Assembly (NCBI RefSeq): GCF_050574275.1
Contig: NZ_CP192260.1
Coordinates: forward strand, 1,488,001 to 1,552,000
DNA: 64,000 nt
DNA from: Virgibacillus_F flavescens
GTDB taxonomy: Bacteria > Bacillota > Bacilli > Bacillales > Amphibacillaceae
Direction of reading: 5' to 3'
Numbering within the stretch: position 1 is the first letter of the stretch; every line of letters begins with the position of its first letter. Of this stretch, positions 49,881 through 58,962 are shown in pieces. Below the pieces are notes generated by a model. It saw only the letters and a list, made by a program, of their open reading frames with translations, searched no databases and was not told where the DNA came from. The translations under genes were made by a program, and so were the position numbers.

Positions 49881-50783
49881 GTGGGGTATGAAGAAGCGAA
49901 AAAGCGGTTCAGGGGATCCATTTCTCCAGTCATTACACCGTTTAATGAAGATGAAAGCATTGATTTCGATAAATTTAAAGAATTAATTAATTGGCATATT
50001 GAAGAAGGAAGTCATGGGATTTCGGTTACCGGCACGTCAGGTGAGCCAAGTTCGATGTCTGTTGAAGAACGTGAAAAAGTAATGGAGACAGCGTGTAAAA
50101 CGGTTAATGGCCGCGTGCCGTTCATTCCAGGAACCGGATCGACGAATCATCAGGAAACGATGCGCATGACAAAAGCGGCACAGGAAATGGGTGCAGATGG
50201 GGCAATGGTCATTGTACCTTATTATAACAAACCGAATCAGCACGCATTATATAAGCATTTTAAAACCGTTGCAGATTCCGTTGATATTCCGATTATTTTA
50301 TACAATATTCCTGGCCGTACCGCAGTTAACCTCGGGGCCGACACGATCGCCAGTCTGGCAAAGGACTGCTCGAATATTATTGGTGTCAAAGAAGCAAACA
50401 AGGATTTTGAGCATGTAAATAAAGTATTGCTTAAAGCAGGGCGCGATTTTAACCTGTATTCCGGTATTGAGGTGCTTTGCTATCCGATGCTTGCGATTGG
50501 TGGCGCCGGTCATATTAGTGCTACTGCCAACGTTGCACCGAGGGAAGTTGCTGATCTTTATAACAAGTGGGAAGCAGGGGACGTCAAGGGTGCTCAAAAC
50601 CTGCATTATTCGTTAATGCCACTGAATGATGTGCTGTTCCGTGATACAAATCCAGCACCAGCAAAAGCTGCATTAGGTATGATGGGCAAAATCAAACCGG
50701 TCCTGCGCAAGCCGCTGGATATACCATCAGAGGCGATACAAAATGAAATTCGCGATACATTAAAAGCGTACAAATTACTATAA
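49881..50783 (+). CDS. DapA-family class I aldolase/lyase of the aromatic cluster
   Basis: The 300-residue TIM barrel of the dihydrodipicolinate synthase/N-acetylneuraminate lyase family has GTSGEPSSMSVEER, YNIPGRTAVNL (Tyr) and the Schiff-base lysine in IIGVKEANKDF. Starts with GTG behind GGGAGGAAA. A role in lysine synthesis is unlikely in this operon; it may replace HpaI, cleaving the C7 hydroxy diacid to pyruvate and succinic semialdehyde. That role is inference from context. Confidence 0.85.
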   Translation: MGYEEAKKRFRGSISPVITPFNEDESIDFDKFKELINWHIEEGSHGISVTGTSGEPSSMSVEEREKVMETACKTVNGRVPFIPGTGSTNHQETMRMTKAAQEMGADGAMVIVPYYNKPNQHALYKHFKTVADSVDIPIILYNIPGRTAVNLGADTIASLAKDCSNIIGVKEANKDFEHVNKVLLKAGRDFNLYSGIEVLCYPMLAIGGAGHISATANVAPREVADLYNKWEAGDVKGAQNLHYSLMPLNDVLFRDTNPAPAKAALGMMGKIKPVLRKPLDIPSEAIQNEIRDTLKAYKLL

Positions 50784-50797
50784 AGCAGGTGATATTT

Positions 50798-52282
50798 TTG
50801 GAACATAAAAAAGTGGATGATGTAAAACTATACATTAATGGTGAATTTACTGAAGCACATAATTCCGAATACTTCGACAACATGAATCCATTTACAAACA
50901 AGGTAACCAATCGGGTGGCCAAAGGCGAGAAGACTGATATCGAAAAAGCAGTTCAGGCAGCTGACGATGCTTTTAAGACTGGTCCATGGGGCAGTATGAA
51001 GCAAAAAGAACGCATGGCGTATATTGATCGAATTGCCGATCTAATTGATGAAGAAGTGGAAGAGATTGCTGTGCTCGAATCGCTTGATACCGGGCTGCCG
51101 ATTAGTCAAACACGAAAAATGGTAGCGCGAGCTGCTGAAAATTTCAGGTTCTATTCGCGCATGGTACAGACGCGCATGCACGGAGATGCATACGCAGTGG
51201 ACGAAGAATTTATCAATTACACCGTTTACAAGCCACTTGGAGCGGTCGGATTGATTACGCCATGGAACGCGCCATTTATGCTGACAACTTGGAAGGTGGC
51301 ACCGGCGCTTGCAACTGGAAACACGGTTATTTTAAAGCCAGCAGAACTATCACCGCTTTCGGCAAACAAGCTGGCAGAAATAATTGATAAAGCAGAATTA
51401 CCTAAAGGTGCATTTAACGTCGTTCATGGATTTGGTGAAACCGCTGGAGATGCGCTTGTTAAAAGCGAAAATGTGAAAGCGATTTCATTTACTGGTGAAA
51501 CCGTTACTGGAAAAACAATTATTAAAAACAGTGCTGATTCATTGAAAAAAACATCGATGGAGCTTGGCGGGAAGTCACCTTTAATTGTTTTCGACGACGC
51601 GGACTTCGAGCGTGCGCTTGATGCGGCGGTTTGGGGAATCTTTTCCTTCAATGGAGAAAGATGTACCGCTAACTCACGGGTTTTTCTCCATAAAAATATC
51701 AAGGAACGTTTTGTGAAGGCGTTAAAGGACCGCGTTGAAAAAGTGAAGATTGGCGACCCAATGGAACCCGCCACACAGCTTGGCCCACTAATTCATAAAG
51801 GACATTTTGATAAAGTTACAAGCTATATCAATCTGGCAAAAGAAGAAGGATGCACAGTAGTTCAGGGGACTGTTCCTGAAGCGGTTAAGGCTGGAAATTT
51901 TGTACCGCCAACCCTATTACTAGAAGCAAAAAATGAAATGCGCGTCAGTCAGGAAGAAATATTTGGACCGGTCATGTCGGTGATTGAATTTGAAACGGAA
52001 GAAGAAGTAGTCCAGATGGCAAACGATGTGGACTATGGTCTTGCCGGATATGTCTGGACGAACGACATCAAGCGTGGGCACCGCGTAGCACAGGCGGTTG
52101 ATTCTGGGATGCTTTGGATCAACGCACAAAATGTACGTGATCTGCGGATTCCATTCGGCGGCATGAAATCAAGTGGTATTGGACGTGAGGGCGGTCACTT
52201 TGCCATATTGGAATTTTATACAGAACCAAAAGCAATTCATGTAGCAATGAGCGACCACCATATCCCGCAATTTGGAAAGTAA
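50798..52282 (+). CDS. hpaE: 5-carboxymethyl-2-hydroxymuconate semialdehyde dehydrogenase
   Basis: The 494-residue aldehyde dehydrogenase has the NAD-site motif LGPLGAVGLITPWNAPF, the Glu of MELGGKSP and the catalytic Cys in FNGERCTANSR. C-terminal NVRDLRIPFGGMKSSGIGREGG is close to HpaE. I place the start at TTG 50798 since AGGTGA (50787-50792) is correctly spaced; GTG 50789 overlaps it. Neighbouring hpaB, hpaD and hpaC support HpaE over other aldehyde dehydrogenases. Confidence 0.9.
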   Translation: MEHKKVDDVKLYINGEFTEAHNSEYFDNMNPFTNKVTNRVAKGEKTDIEKAVQAADDAFKTGPWGSMKQKERMAYIDRIADLIDEEVEEIAVLESLDTGLPISQTRKMVARAAENFRFYSRMVQTRMHGDAYAVDEEFINYTVYKPLGAVGLITPWNAPFMLTTWKVAPALATGNTVILKPAELSPLSANKLAEIIDKAELPKGAFNVVHGFGETAGDALVKSENVKAISFTGETVTGKTIIKNSADSLKKTSMELGGKSPLIVFDDADFERALDAAVWGIFSFNGERCTANSRVFLHKNIKERFVKALKDRVEKVKIGDPMEPATQLGPLIHKGHFDKVTSYINLAKEEGCTVVQGTVPEAVKAGNFVPPTLLLEAKNEMRVSQEEIFGPVMSVIEFETEEEVVQMANDVDYGLAGYVWTNDIKRGHRVAQAVDSGMLWINAQNVRDLRIPFGGMKSSGIGREGGHFAILEFYTEPKAIHVAMSDHHIPQFGK

Positions 52283-52304
52283 TTAAATATGAGGAGGGCA
52301 AAAA

Positions 52305-53768
52305 ATGCCAGCAAAAACAGGTAAAGAGTATGTCGAACGACTAAAAAAAGCCAATAACAACGTATACATTCACGGGGAGCGTGTGGACGATGTAACAACC
52401 CATCCTTCTTTTAAAAATGTAATCAAATCGATGGCACATTTATACGATCTGCAATATGAAAAGAAAGAATCGATGCTGTATACATCGCCTACAAGTGGTG
52501 AGCAGGTGGGAATGACGTTCATGCAGCCGAAGACAATTGACGATTTACTCATGCGGCGTGATGCAATGCAGGAATGGGCACGTACATCAGGCGGTATGAT
52601 GGGACGCTCGCCGGACTATCTGAACGCTGAGGTAATGGCGATGGGAATGAACAATGGTTTGTTCGCTGAGGCAGACCCGAAATTTGCAGAGAATGCTAGA
52701 AACTATTACGAGTATGCTAGAGAGAATGATATTAGCCTGACTCACACACTCATTCATCCACAAGTAAACCGTGCGAAAATGCAGTCGGAAATGAAGGACG
52801 GCAATGTAGCACTGCAGCTGGTGGAAGAGCTAGATGACGGAATTATTGTAAACGGTATTCGCCTGCTGGCAACACAGGGTGGTATTACCGATGAACTTCT
52901 CGTATTTCCATCCACCGTTAAAAAGGCTGGTGAAGAGGACGATCCATACTCACTAGCATTTGCAATTCCTAATAATACTAAAGGATTGAAGTTTATTTGC
53001 CGGGAATCATTTGATTACGGTAAGAACGAATGGGATCATCCGCTTGGCTCGCGTTTTGAAGAAAGTGATGCAATCGTCTCGTTTGAAAATGTTTTTGTAC
53101 CATGGTCACGTGTGTTTGTATGTGGAAACTCTTCTGTTTGTAACCGTACGTTCCGGGAGACAAATGCTGTTGTTCATATGACACATCAAGTGGTTGCAAA
53201 AAACATCGTGAAGACAGAGTTTATTTTAGGTGTTGCTTTAAACATGATGGATGCAATCGGAATCGATCAGTTCCAGCATGTTAAGGACAAAGGTGCAGAA
53301 ATTATGCTTGCGATCGAAACGATGAAATCGCATCTTTACCGCGCGGAGCATAATGCGAAGTTAGATGAATCTGGGACGATGACGCCTGATTTTGATGCAT
53401 TAAATGCTGCACGAAACTGGTATCCGCGAATTTATCCGAGATTGGTAGAAATTATTCGTATACTTGGAGCTTCAGGGTTAATGGGAATCCCGACACAGGC
53501 AGACTTTATGCATGAAGAAATTGGACCAATTATTAAAAGCGGACTGCAGGGTAAAAACCTGGAAGGCGAAGACCGCGTACAATTGTTCCGCCTCGCATGG
53601 GACGTAACCATGAGTGCATTTGGTGCACGACAAGCGCACTATGAATACTATTTCTTCGGAGATCCAATCAAAATGGGAATGGCTTATTTTGATGGGTACG
53701 AAAAAGAGGAACCTAAAAAGTTTGTGAATGATTTCCTGAACCGAGCAGCTAAAGTGGAAGTGAACTAG
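52305..53768 (+). CDS. hpaB: 4-hydroxyphenylacetate 3-monooxygenase, oxygenase component
   Basis: The 487-residue FADH2-dependent monooxygenase of the HpaB family contains GRSPDYLNAEVMAMG, THTLIHPQVNRAK, the central RLLATQGGITDELLVFPS and a C-terminal FGARQAHYEYYFFGDP. It converts 4-hydroxyphenylacetate to 3,4-dihydroxyphenylacetate with reduced flavin from HpaC. It follows hpaE by 22 bases with a GAGGAGGG site. Confidence 0.95.
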   Translation: MPAKTGKEYVERLKKANNNVYIHGERVDDVTTHPSFKNVIKSMAHLYDLQYEKKESMLYTSPTSGEQVGMTFMQPKTIDDLLMRRDAMQEWARTSGGMMGRSPDYLNAEVMAMGMNNGLFAEADPKFAENARNYYEYARENDISLTHTLIHPQVNRAKMQSEMKDGNVALQLVEELDDGIIVNGIRLLATQGGITDELLVFPSTVKKAGEEDDPYSLAFAIPNNTKGLKFICRESFDYGKNEWDHPLGSRFEESDAIVSFENVFVPWSRVFVCGNSSVCNRTFRETNAVVHMTHQVVAKNIVKTEFILGVALNMMDAIGIDQFQHVKDKGAEIMLAIETMKSHLYRAEHNAKLDESGTMTPDFDALNAARNWYPRIYPRLVEIIRILGASGLMGIPTQADFMHEEIGPIIKSGLQGKNLEGEDRVQLFRLAWDVTMSAFGARQAHYEYYFFGDPIKMGMAYFDGYEKEEPKKFVNDFLNRAAKVEVN

Positions 53769-53795
53769 TTTTCTAGAAATGAAGGGGGAGTACCG

Positions 53796-54779
53796 ATGGA
53801 TTTTTCTATCATTCGTTGTGCGCGAGCGATTTTACATGTGAAGGACCTTGACGTATCACGCAAGTTTTATGTGGATGCACTTGGATTTATTGAGACCGAA
53901 TCAGATGACGAGCATATTTACCTGCGTGGGCTAGAAGAACATACACACCACAGCCTGGTTTTAAAAAAATCTGCTGAGCCAAATGTAGAGGTTCTGGGTT
54001 ATAAAGTTTCCTGTGATGAGGATTTGACGGCCCTTGCAAAAATGTTTGAGCGGAAAGGGTATGAAACGAAGTGGATAAGTAAAGGTGAGCAGCATGCAAT
54101 TGGCCGCACGCTTCGAGTTCAGGATTGTTCGGGACTGCCGCTTGAGTTTTTTGCAGAAATGGAGCCTGCTGAACGTTTGCTGCAGCGCTATGATTTATAT
54201 AAAGGATCACGCATGCAGCGGATTGATCACTTTAACTGCAGCGTTCCAGACGTTGAAAAAGCACAAACGTTTTACCAGGAGGAGCTTGGGTTTGCTTGTT
54301 CGGAGTATACCGATACGCCAGAAGGAGATGTTTGGGCAACCTGGCTGCATCGCAAACAAACGGTACATGATCAGGCGTTTATGAACGGAGTCGGACCGCG
54401 ATTGCATCATATCGGTTTTTGGCTGCCTGACCCATTAGCGCTGATTAATACGTGTGATGTATTGGCGTCACTCGGATACGGAGAAAATATAGAGCGGGGA
54501 CCTGGCCGCCACGGACTGTCAAATGCGTTTTTTCTATATTTACGTGATCCTGATGGCCACCGGATTGAGTTATATAACGGAGACTATTTAACGAGCGATC
54601 CAGATTTCAAACCGGTTCGCTGGGATATCAATGATCCAATGCGCCAGACGTTTTGGGGGCACGCAGCACCGGACAGCTGGTTTAACGAAGCGTCCACCGT
54701 ACTAAACGTCATTACAGGAAAGCAAGTCGAACAAAAACCAGGAAAACTCAAACAGCACAAACCAACATTTGTCATTTAA
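53796..54779 (+). CDS. hpaD: 3,4-dihydroxyphenylacetate 2,3-dioxygenase (homoprotocatechuate, VOC type)
   Basis: The 327-residue type I extradiol dioxygenase has two vicinal-oxygen-chelate domains. Metal ligands appear as His in RIDHFNC (around 146), His in LHHIGFW (around 205) and Glu in HRIELYNGDY (around 258). It cleaves the ring of 3,4-dihydroxyphenylacetate at the 2,3 bond. GAAGGGGGAG precedes the ATG. The stop is directly followed by a palindromic repeat. Confidence 0.93.
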   Translation: MDFSIIRCARAILHVKDLDVSRKFYVDALGFIETESDDEHIYLRGLEEHTHHSLVLKKSAEPNVEVLGYKVSCDEDLTALAKMFERKGYETKWISKGEQHAIGRTLRVQDCSGLPLEFFAEMEPAERLLQRYDLYKGSRMQRIDHFNCSVPDVEKAQTFYQEELGFACSEYTDTPEGDVWATWLHRKQTVHDQAFMNGVGPRLHHIGFWLPDPLALINTCDVLASLGYGENIERGPGRHGLSNAFFLYLRDPDGHRIELYNGDYLTSDPDFKPVRWDINDPMRQTFWGHAAPDSWFNEASTVLNVITGKQVEQKPGKLKQHKPTFVI

Positions 54780-54812
54780 GGTACCAGGTACGGCCCGAAT
54801 TATGTCGAATAA
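54780..54812. repeat. GGTACCAGGTAC palindromic repeat, copy 11
   Basis: It begins one base after the hpaD stop codon and has the GGCCCGAATTATGTCGAATAA right flank. Confidence 0.8.
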
Positions 54813-54844
54813 TAGTTTGTCACAAAGAAAAGGAGTTGGAGCAA

Positions 54845-55321
54845 ATGGATGATCGTACATTTCGAACGGCAATGGGGAGATTTGCAACCGGAGTTACTGT
54901 CATCACAACGAAACTTGGTGATGAGGTAAAGGGTATGACAGCAAATGCATTCATGTCGGTATCATTGGATCCAGCACTAGTGCTTATTTCAATAGGGGAA
55001 AATGCTCATATAAATAACTATGTAAAAGAATCCGGCAAGTTTGCGGTGAGTATATTAAATAGCGATCAGCAGGAAATTTCCGCATACTTTGCTGGCCAAA
55101 TTAAAGAAGACAGAGAGATAGACTTTAATTGGTTCAATGGTATGCCGACGATAGAAGACTCACTTGTAAATCTAACATGTGACGTCCACAATTCTGTCGA
55201 TGCAGGAGACCACACGTTATATATCGGTGAAGTTACGGACGTATGTATTGCAGATGGCAAACCGCTCGCATTTTACTCAGGAAAATACAACGAGCTGCAC
55301 GCATGCGAAGAAGTCAGATAG
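54845..55321 (+). CDS. hpaC: Flavin reductase component of 4-hydroxyphenylacetate monooxygenase
   Basis: The 158-residue flavin reductase-like protein (FMN-binding split barrel) contains MGRFATGVTVITTK, GMTANAFMSVSLDPALVLISIG and the C-terminal PLAFYSGKYNEL. It gives reduced flavin to HpaB. I use ATG 54845 with AAAAGGAG nine bases upstream; TTG 54836 touches that site. Confidence 0.92.
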   Translation: MDDRTFRTAMGRFATGVTVITTKLGDEVKGMTANAFMSVSLDPALVLISIGENAHINNYVKESGKFAVSILNSDQQEISAYFAGQIKEDREIDFNWFNGMPTIEDSLVNLTCDVHNSVDAGDHTLYIGEVTDVCIADGKPLAFYSGKYNELHACEEVR

Positions 55322-55345
55322 ATAAAATGGTAAAAACTGGATAAA

Positions 55346-55357
55346 GTACCAGGTACC
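55346..55357. repeat. GTACCAGGTACC palindromic repeat, copy 12
   Basis: Left flank ATGGTAAAAACTGGATAAA is close to copies 3 and 5. It lies between hpaC and the amino-acid dehydrogenase gene. Confidence 0.8.
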
Positions 55358-55387
55358 ATTATCCATTATTAATTGGGGGTTAAATCG

Positions 55388-56527
55388 ATGAGGCAGCAGG
55401 TGGAGAATTCTACGTTGAATGCTGATATGTTTCAAAAGATTGCTGGGCATGAACAGGTTGTTTTCTGTAATGATCCGGCTTCAGGGCTGCAGGCGATTAT
55501 CGCAATCCATAATACAACACTTGGACCAGCACTTGGCGGAACAAGAATGCGACCGTATGACTCCGTGGACGAAGCGCTTGAGGATGTACTTCGACTATCT
55601 AAGGGGATGACCTATAAATGCGCGGCAGCGGATTTAGATTTCGGTGGTGGAAAAGCGGTAATTATCGGTGATCCAGCATCAGATAAATCTTCGGCGTTAT
55701 TTCGCGCATTTGGCCAGTATGTTGATTCATTAAACGGACGTTTTTATACAGGTACAGACATGGGAACAACGATGGATGATTTTGTCCACGCAATGAAGGA
55801 AACAAATTTCATTAATGGCATCCCAGAAGCATTTGGCGGTAGTGGCGATTCTTCTATCCCAACAGCGCAAGGGGTTATTTATGGATTAAAAGCTACTAGT
55901 CAGTTTCTTACCGGAAGCGACTATTTAGCTGATAAATCCTACTCGATTCAGGGACTTGGAAAAGTAGGTTTTAAGGTGGCAGAACACTTATTGCAAGCAG
56001 GTGCTACTGTTTACGTAACGGATATTAATAAGCAGGTATTAAGCTTAATTAAAGAAAAAGCTGCTGAAACGAACGGAACAGTTAAGGTGCTCGACAATGC
56101 TGAAATTTACCAGGTGGAAGCGGACGTGTTTATCCCGTGTGCCCTTGGCGGAATTATTAACGATCATACGGTTGAACAGCTGAAGGTTAAAGCTGTGGTT
56201 GGATCGGCAAATAATCAATTACTGGAAGCGAAGCATGGAAAAGCGTTGCACGATAAAGGAATTCTATATGCTCCGGATTATATTGTGAATGCAGGTGGTC
56301 TTATCCAGGTGGCAGATGAGCTTTATGGTCCTAATAAAGAGCGTGTTCTGGCTAAAACGAAAGCGATTTATACTTCGTTGCTGGAAATATACAAGGAAGC
56401 TGATCTTGACTCGATTACTACGGAGGAAGCTGCTAATCGAAAATGCGAAAAGCGGTTGGAGGAACAGCGTACTCGGAGTCATTTCTTTGCGAGAGATCGT
56501 CGTCCGAAATGGAATATTCGGGAGTAG
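55388..56527 (+). CDS. Leu/Phe/Val-type amino-acid dehydrogenase
   Basis: The 379-residue NAD-dependent enzyme deaminates branched-chain or aromatic amino acids. It has GPALGGTRMRPY, GMTYKCAAADLDFGGGK with the catalytic and substrate Lys (around 77 and 89) and the Rossmann GLGKVGFK. B. subtilis Bcd has about 364 residues. In the order dehydrogenase-E1a-E1b-E2-E3 it resembles a bkd operon, but it lies in an aromatic cluster, so Phe/Tyr may be substrates. A mobile element follows the stop within a few bases. Confidence 0.85.
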   Translation: MRQQVENSTLNADMFQKIAGHEQVVFCNDPASGLQAIIAIHNTTLGPALGGTRMRPYDSVDEALEDVLRLSKGMTYKCAAADLDFGGGKAVIIGDPASDKSSALFRAFGQYVDSLNGRFYTGTDMGTTMDDFVHAMKETNFINGIPEAFGGSGDSSIPTAQGVIYGLKATSQFLTGSDYLADKSYSIQGLGKVGFKVAEHLLQAGATVYVTDINKQVLSLIKEKAAETNGTVKVLDNAEIYQVEADVFIPCALGGIINDHTVEQLKVKAVVGSANNQLLEAKHGKALHDKGILYAPDYIVNAGGLIQVADELYGPNKERVLAKTKAIYTSLLEIYKEADLDSITTEEAANRKCEKRLEEQRTRSHFFARDRRPKWNIRE

Positions 56528-56530
56528 GGC

Positions 56531-56750
56531 TAGGTTGCCGAAAAAGTTGCAATTGGTACGAAATAGGTGGATCTACAATCGCATCTTCTAATATACTTCG
56601 CTTTCCGCGGGCGAGTGTCGAGCCTCTTCGGACTGGCGTCCTTCAGGGTCTCGCCGATCTCTTGCTTCCCGCAGGAGTCTTCGTATATTCGAAGATGCTA
56701 GGTTAAGGTGAAGAAATAAATTTTCAATATCCACTGCTTTTTCAATGGCT
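56531..56750. mobile_element. MITE-like inverted-repeat element, copy F
   Basis: The ends GGTTGCCGAAAAAGTTGC and GCTTTTTCAATGGCT are slightly diverged terminal repeats. Inner arms are GCATCTTCTAATATAC and GTATATTCGAAGATGC. It separates the amino-acid dehydrogenase from the E1 alpha gene. The following 138 bases hold no feature I can support beyond the next ribosome-binding site. Confidence 0.78.
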
Positions 56751-56888
56751 TTTAAATATAAGTCGAGTAGATTTCGCACTGTTATCCCGGGTGGTGAAAT
56801 AACTGCGGCAATTAGATGTTCAAATTTACAATCCTTCATAAACAATCTTGAAAACTAAAAATACTTTACAACTAAAGGTGTGAATTAG

Positions 56889-57956
56889 ATGGAAGAGAAT
56901 TACCCGCTTTTTCAAATTATCGATAAAAATGGGGAGGTATCAGCGGAGGAGCATCGCGATCTTCTGACCGAAGAACAAGCCAAAGATTATTACTATAACA
57001 TGCTGCGAATCAGAACCTACGATCATAAAGGGATCGCACTGCAGCGCCAAGGCAGAATTGGTACCTATGTTCCTTTTGAAGGACAGGAAGCGTCCCAAGT
57101 TGGGAGCGCGCTTGCACTTCAGGACGATGACTGGCTTTTTCCAACGTATCGTGACCATGGGGCAACGTTGACCTTTGGAGCGGATTTAGACCGACTGCTC
57201 CTTCATTGGAACGGACGAATTGAAGGGTGTGTTCCTTCTTTAACAAAAAATATCTTCCCAGCGTCCATTCCAATTGCAACGCATCTTCCGCATGCAGCAG
57301 GTGCAGCCATGGCGGAAACGTATAAAGGAACGAAGAATGCAGCAATCGCTTATTTTGGCGATGGTGCTACATCTGAAGGTGATTTTCACGAAGGAATCAA
57401 TATGGCGAGTGTATTTAAAGCACCGGTTGTATTTTTTAACCAAAATAATGGATTTGCGATATCACTTCCAATCAATAAACAAATGAATTCGGAAACAATC
57501 GCACAAAAGGCGGCAGCGTATGATATCCCGGGTGTTCGAGTTGATGGGATGGATGTGTTTGCGGTTAATTTTGTTGTGAACGAAGCGTTGGAACGCGCGC
57601 GAAACGGAGAGGGTCCGACGCTAATCGAAGCGGTAACTTGGCGTTTTGGTGCACATACAACTGCTGATGATCCGTCAAAATACCGGGATCAGAAAGCAAG
57701 TGACGCGACTCGTGAAGAAAAAGATCCGCTTCTGCGGTTAGAGAAATTTATGAAAAATGAAAACATGTGGAACGAAGGGTGGGTTGAATCGATTAAAGTA
57801 GACATTAAGAAAGAACTGGACCAAGCCGTCGCTGACATGGAGTCGTACGAAAAAGCGAATTCGGACGTTATGTTTGATTACGTATTTGAAGAACCAACCT
57901 GGACAATTGAGGAACAAAAGAAAAGCTTCAACGCACTAAAAGGGGGCGTCTCCTGA
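56889..57956 (+). CDS. 2-oxoacid dehydrogenase E1 alpha subunit
   Basis: The 355-residue thiamine-diphosphate subunit has RQGRIGTYVPFEGQEA, the ThDP motif GDGATSEGDFHEGIN and NQNNGFAISLP. It is the decarboxylase part of a pyruvate/branched-chain-type complex. The context (amino-acid dehydrogenase before, aromatic genes around) points to branched-chain or aryl-2-oxoacids; pyruvate is less likely. The stop overlaps the start of E1 beta by one base. Confidence 0.88.
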   Translation: MEENYPLFQIIDKNGEVSAEEHRDLLTEEQAKDYYYNMLRIRTYDHKGIALQRQGRIGTYVPFEGQEASQVGSALALQDDDWLFPTYRDHGATLTFGADLDRLLLHWNGRIEGCVPSLTKNIFPASIPIATHLPHAAGAAMAETYKGTKNAAIAYFGDGATSEGDFHEGINMASVFKAPVVFFNQNNGFAISLPINKQMNSETIAQKAAAYDIPGVRVDGMDVFAVNFVVNEALERARNGEGPTLIEAVTWRFGAHTTADDPSKYRDQKASDATREEKDPLLRLEKFMKNENMWNEGWVESIKVDIKKELDQAVADMESYEKANSDVMFDYVFEEPTWTIEEQKKSFNALKGGVS

Positions 57957-58951
57957 TGACAACGACACAAAAAACAAATTCCTTAACCTTAATTCAAGCA
58001 GTCAATGATGGGTTACGGGTTATGTTGAAAGAGGATAAAAACACCTTAATTCTGGGGGAAGATATCGGAAAAAATGGCGGCGTATTCCGAGCAACGGTTG
58101 ATCTGCAGGATGAATTTGGTGAAAATCGTGTGATTGATACGCCGCTAAGTGAAGCAGGGTTTACTGGCGCTGCAGTCGGGATGGCATTAAACGGATTACG
58201 ACCGATTGTAGAAATTCAGTTTCTTGGCTTTATTTACCCGGCATTTGAACAAATTGCAACTCATGTAACCAGAACCCGCACACGTACAATGGGCCATTAC
58301 AGTCTGCCGATGGTTATTCGTGCGCCATATGGTGCTGGTGTTCGTTCACCGGAAATTCATTCGGACAGTGTGGAAGCTCTTTTTACACATTTGCCAGGCA
58401 TTAAAGTTGTTTGCCCTTCGAATGCTTACGATGCAAAGGGGTTAATGATCGCTTCTATTGAAGACCCGGATCCTGTATTATTTCTAGAGCCAATGCGCCT
58501 GTATCGAGGAGAACGCAATGATGTTCCGGAAGAAAAATATACCGTAGAGCTTGGAAAAGGTGCACGGGTACAAGAGGGTGAAGATGTTTCCATATTTGCA
58601 TGGGGTGCCATGGTTCCTGTTGCGTTAAAAGCTGCTGAGGAAATGAAAAAGGACAATGTCTCATGTGACGTGATTGATCTTCGTACACTTTATCCACTTG
58701 ATAAGGATATTATTGCTGATTCGGTACAAAAAACTGGCCGTGTGGTCATTGTGCATGAGGCACATGCAACCGGCGGAGTATCCGGGGAAATCATGTCGGT
58801 CATCAACGATACGTCGTTTTTATACTTACGGTCACCAATCGAACGTGTAACAGGTTTTGATGTACCTATTCCGCTGTTTGCTATAGAAAATGATTATCTG
58901 CCGACACCGGAACGAGTAGTTCATTCCATTAAAAAAGTAGTCAACTTTTAG
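57956..58951 (+). CDS. 2-oxoacid dehydrogenase E1 beta subunit
   Basis: The 331-residue subunit starts MTTTQKTNSLTLIQAVND and contains GEDIGKNGGVFRAT, DTPLSEAGFTGAAVGMAL, RAPYGAGVRSPEIHSDSVE and LRTLYPLDKD. It pairs with E1 alpha and is translationally coupled to it by overlapping stop and start codons. Confidence 0.9.
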   Translation: MTTTQKTNSLTLIQAVNDGLRVMLKEDKNTLILGEDIGKNGGVFRATVDLQDEFGENRVIDTPLSEAGFTGAAVGMALNGLRPIVEIQFLGFIYPAFEQIATHVTRTRTRTMGHYSLPMVIRAPYGAGVRSPEIHSDSVEALFTHLPGIKVVCPSNAYDAKGLMIASIEDPDPVLFLEPMRLYRGERNDVPEEKYTVELGKGARVQEGEDVSIFAWGAMVPVALKAAEEMKKDNVSCDVIDLRTLYPLDKDIIADSVQKTGRVVIVHEAHATGGVSGEIMSVINDTSFLYLRSPIERVTGFDVPIPLFAIENDYLPTPERVVHSIKKVVNF

Positions 58952-58962
58952 GAGGTGAGACG

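Noticed and set aside
56400..56527. Frameshift at the end of the amino-acid dehydrogenase caused by the adjacent element
   Set aside because: The C-terminal residues continue to look like the family (EKRLEEQRTRSHFF) and the stop precedes the element, so the gene seems intact.
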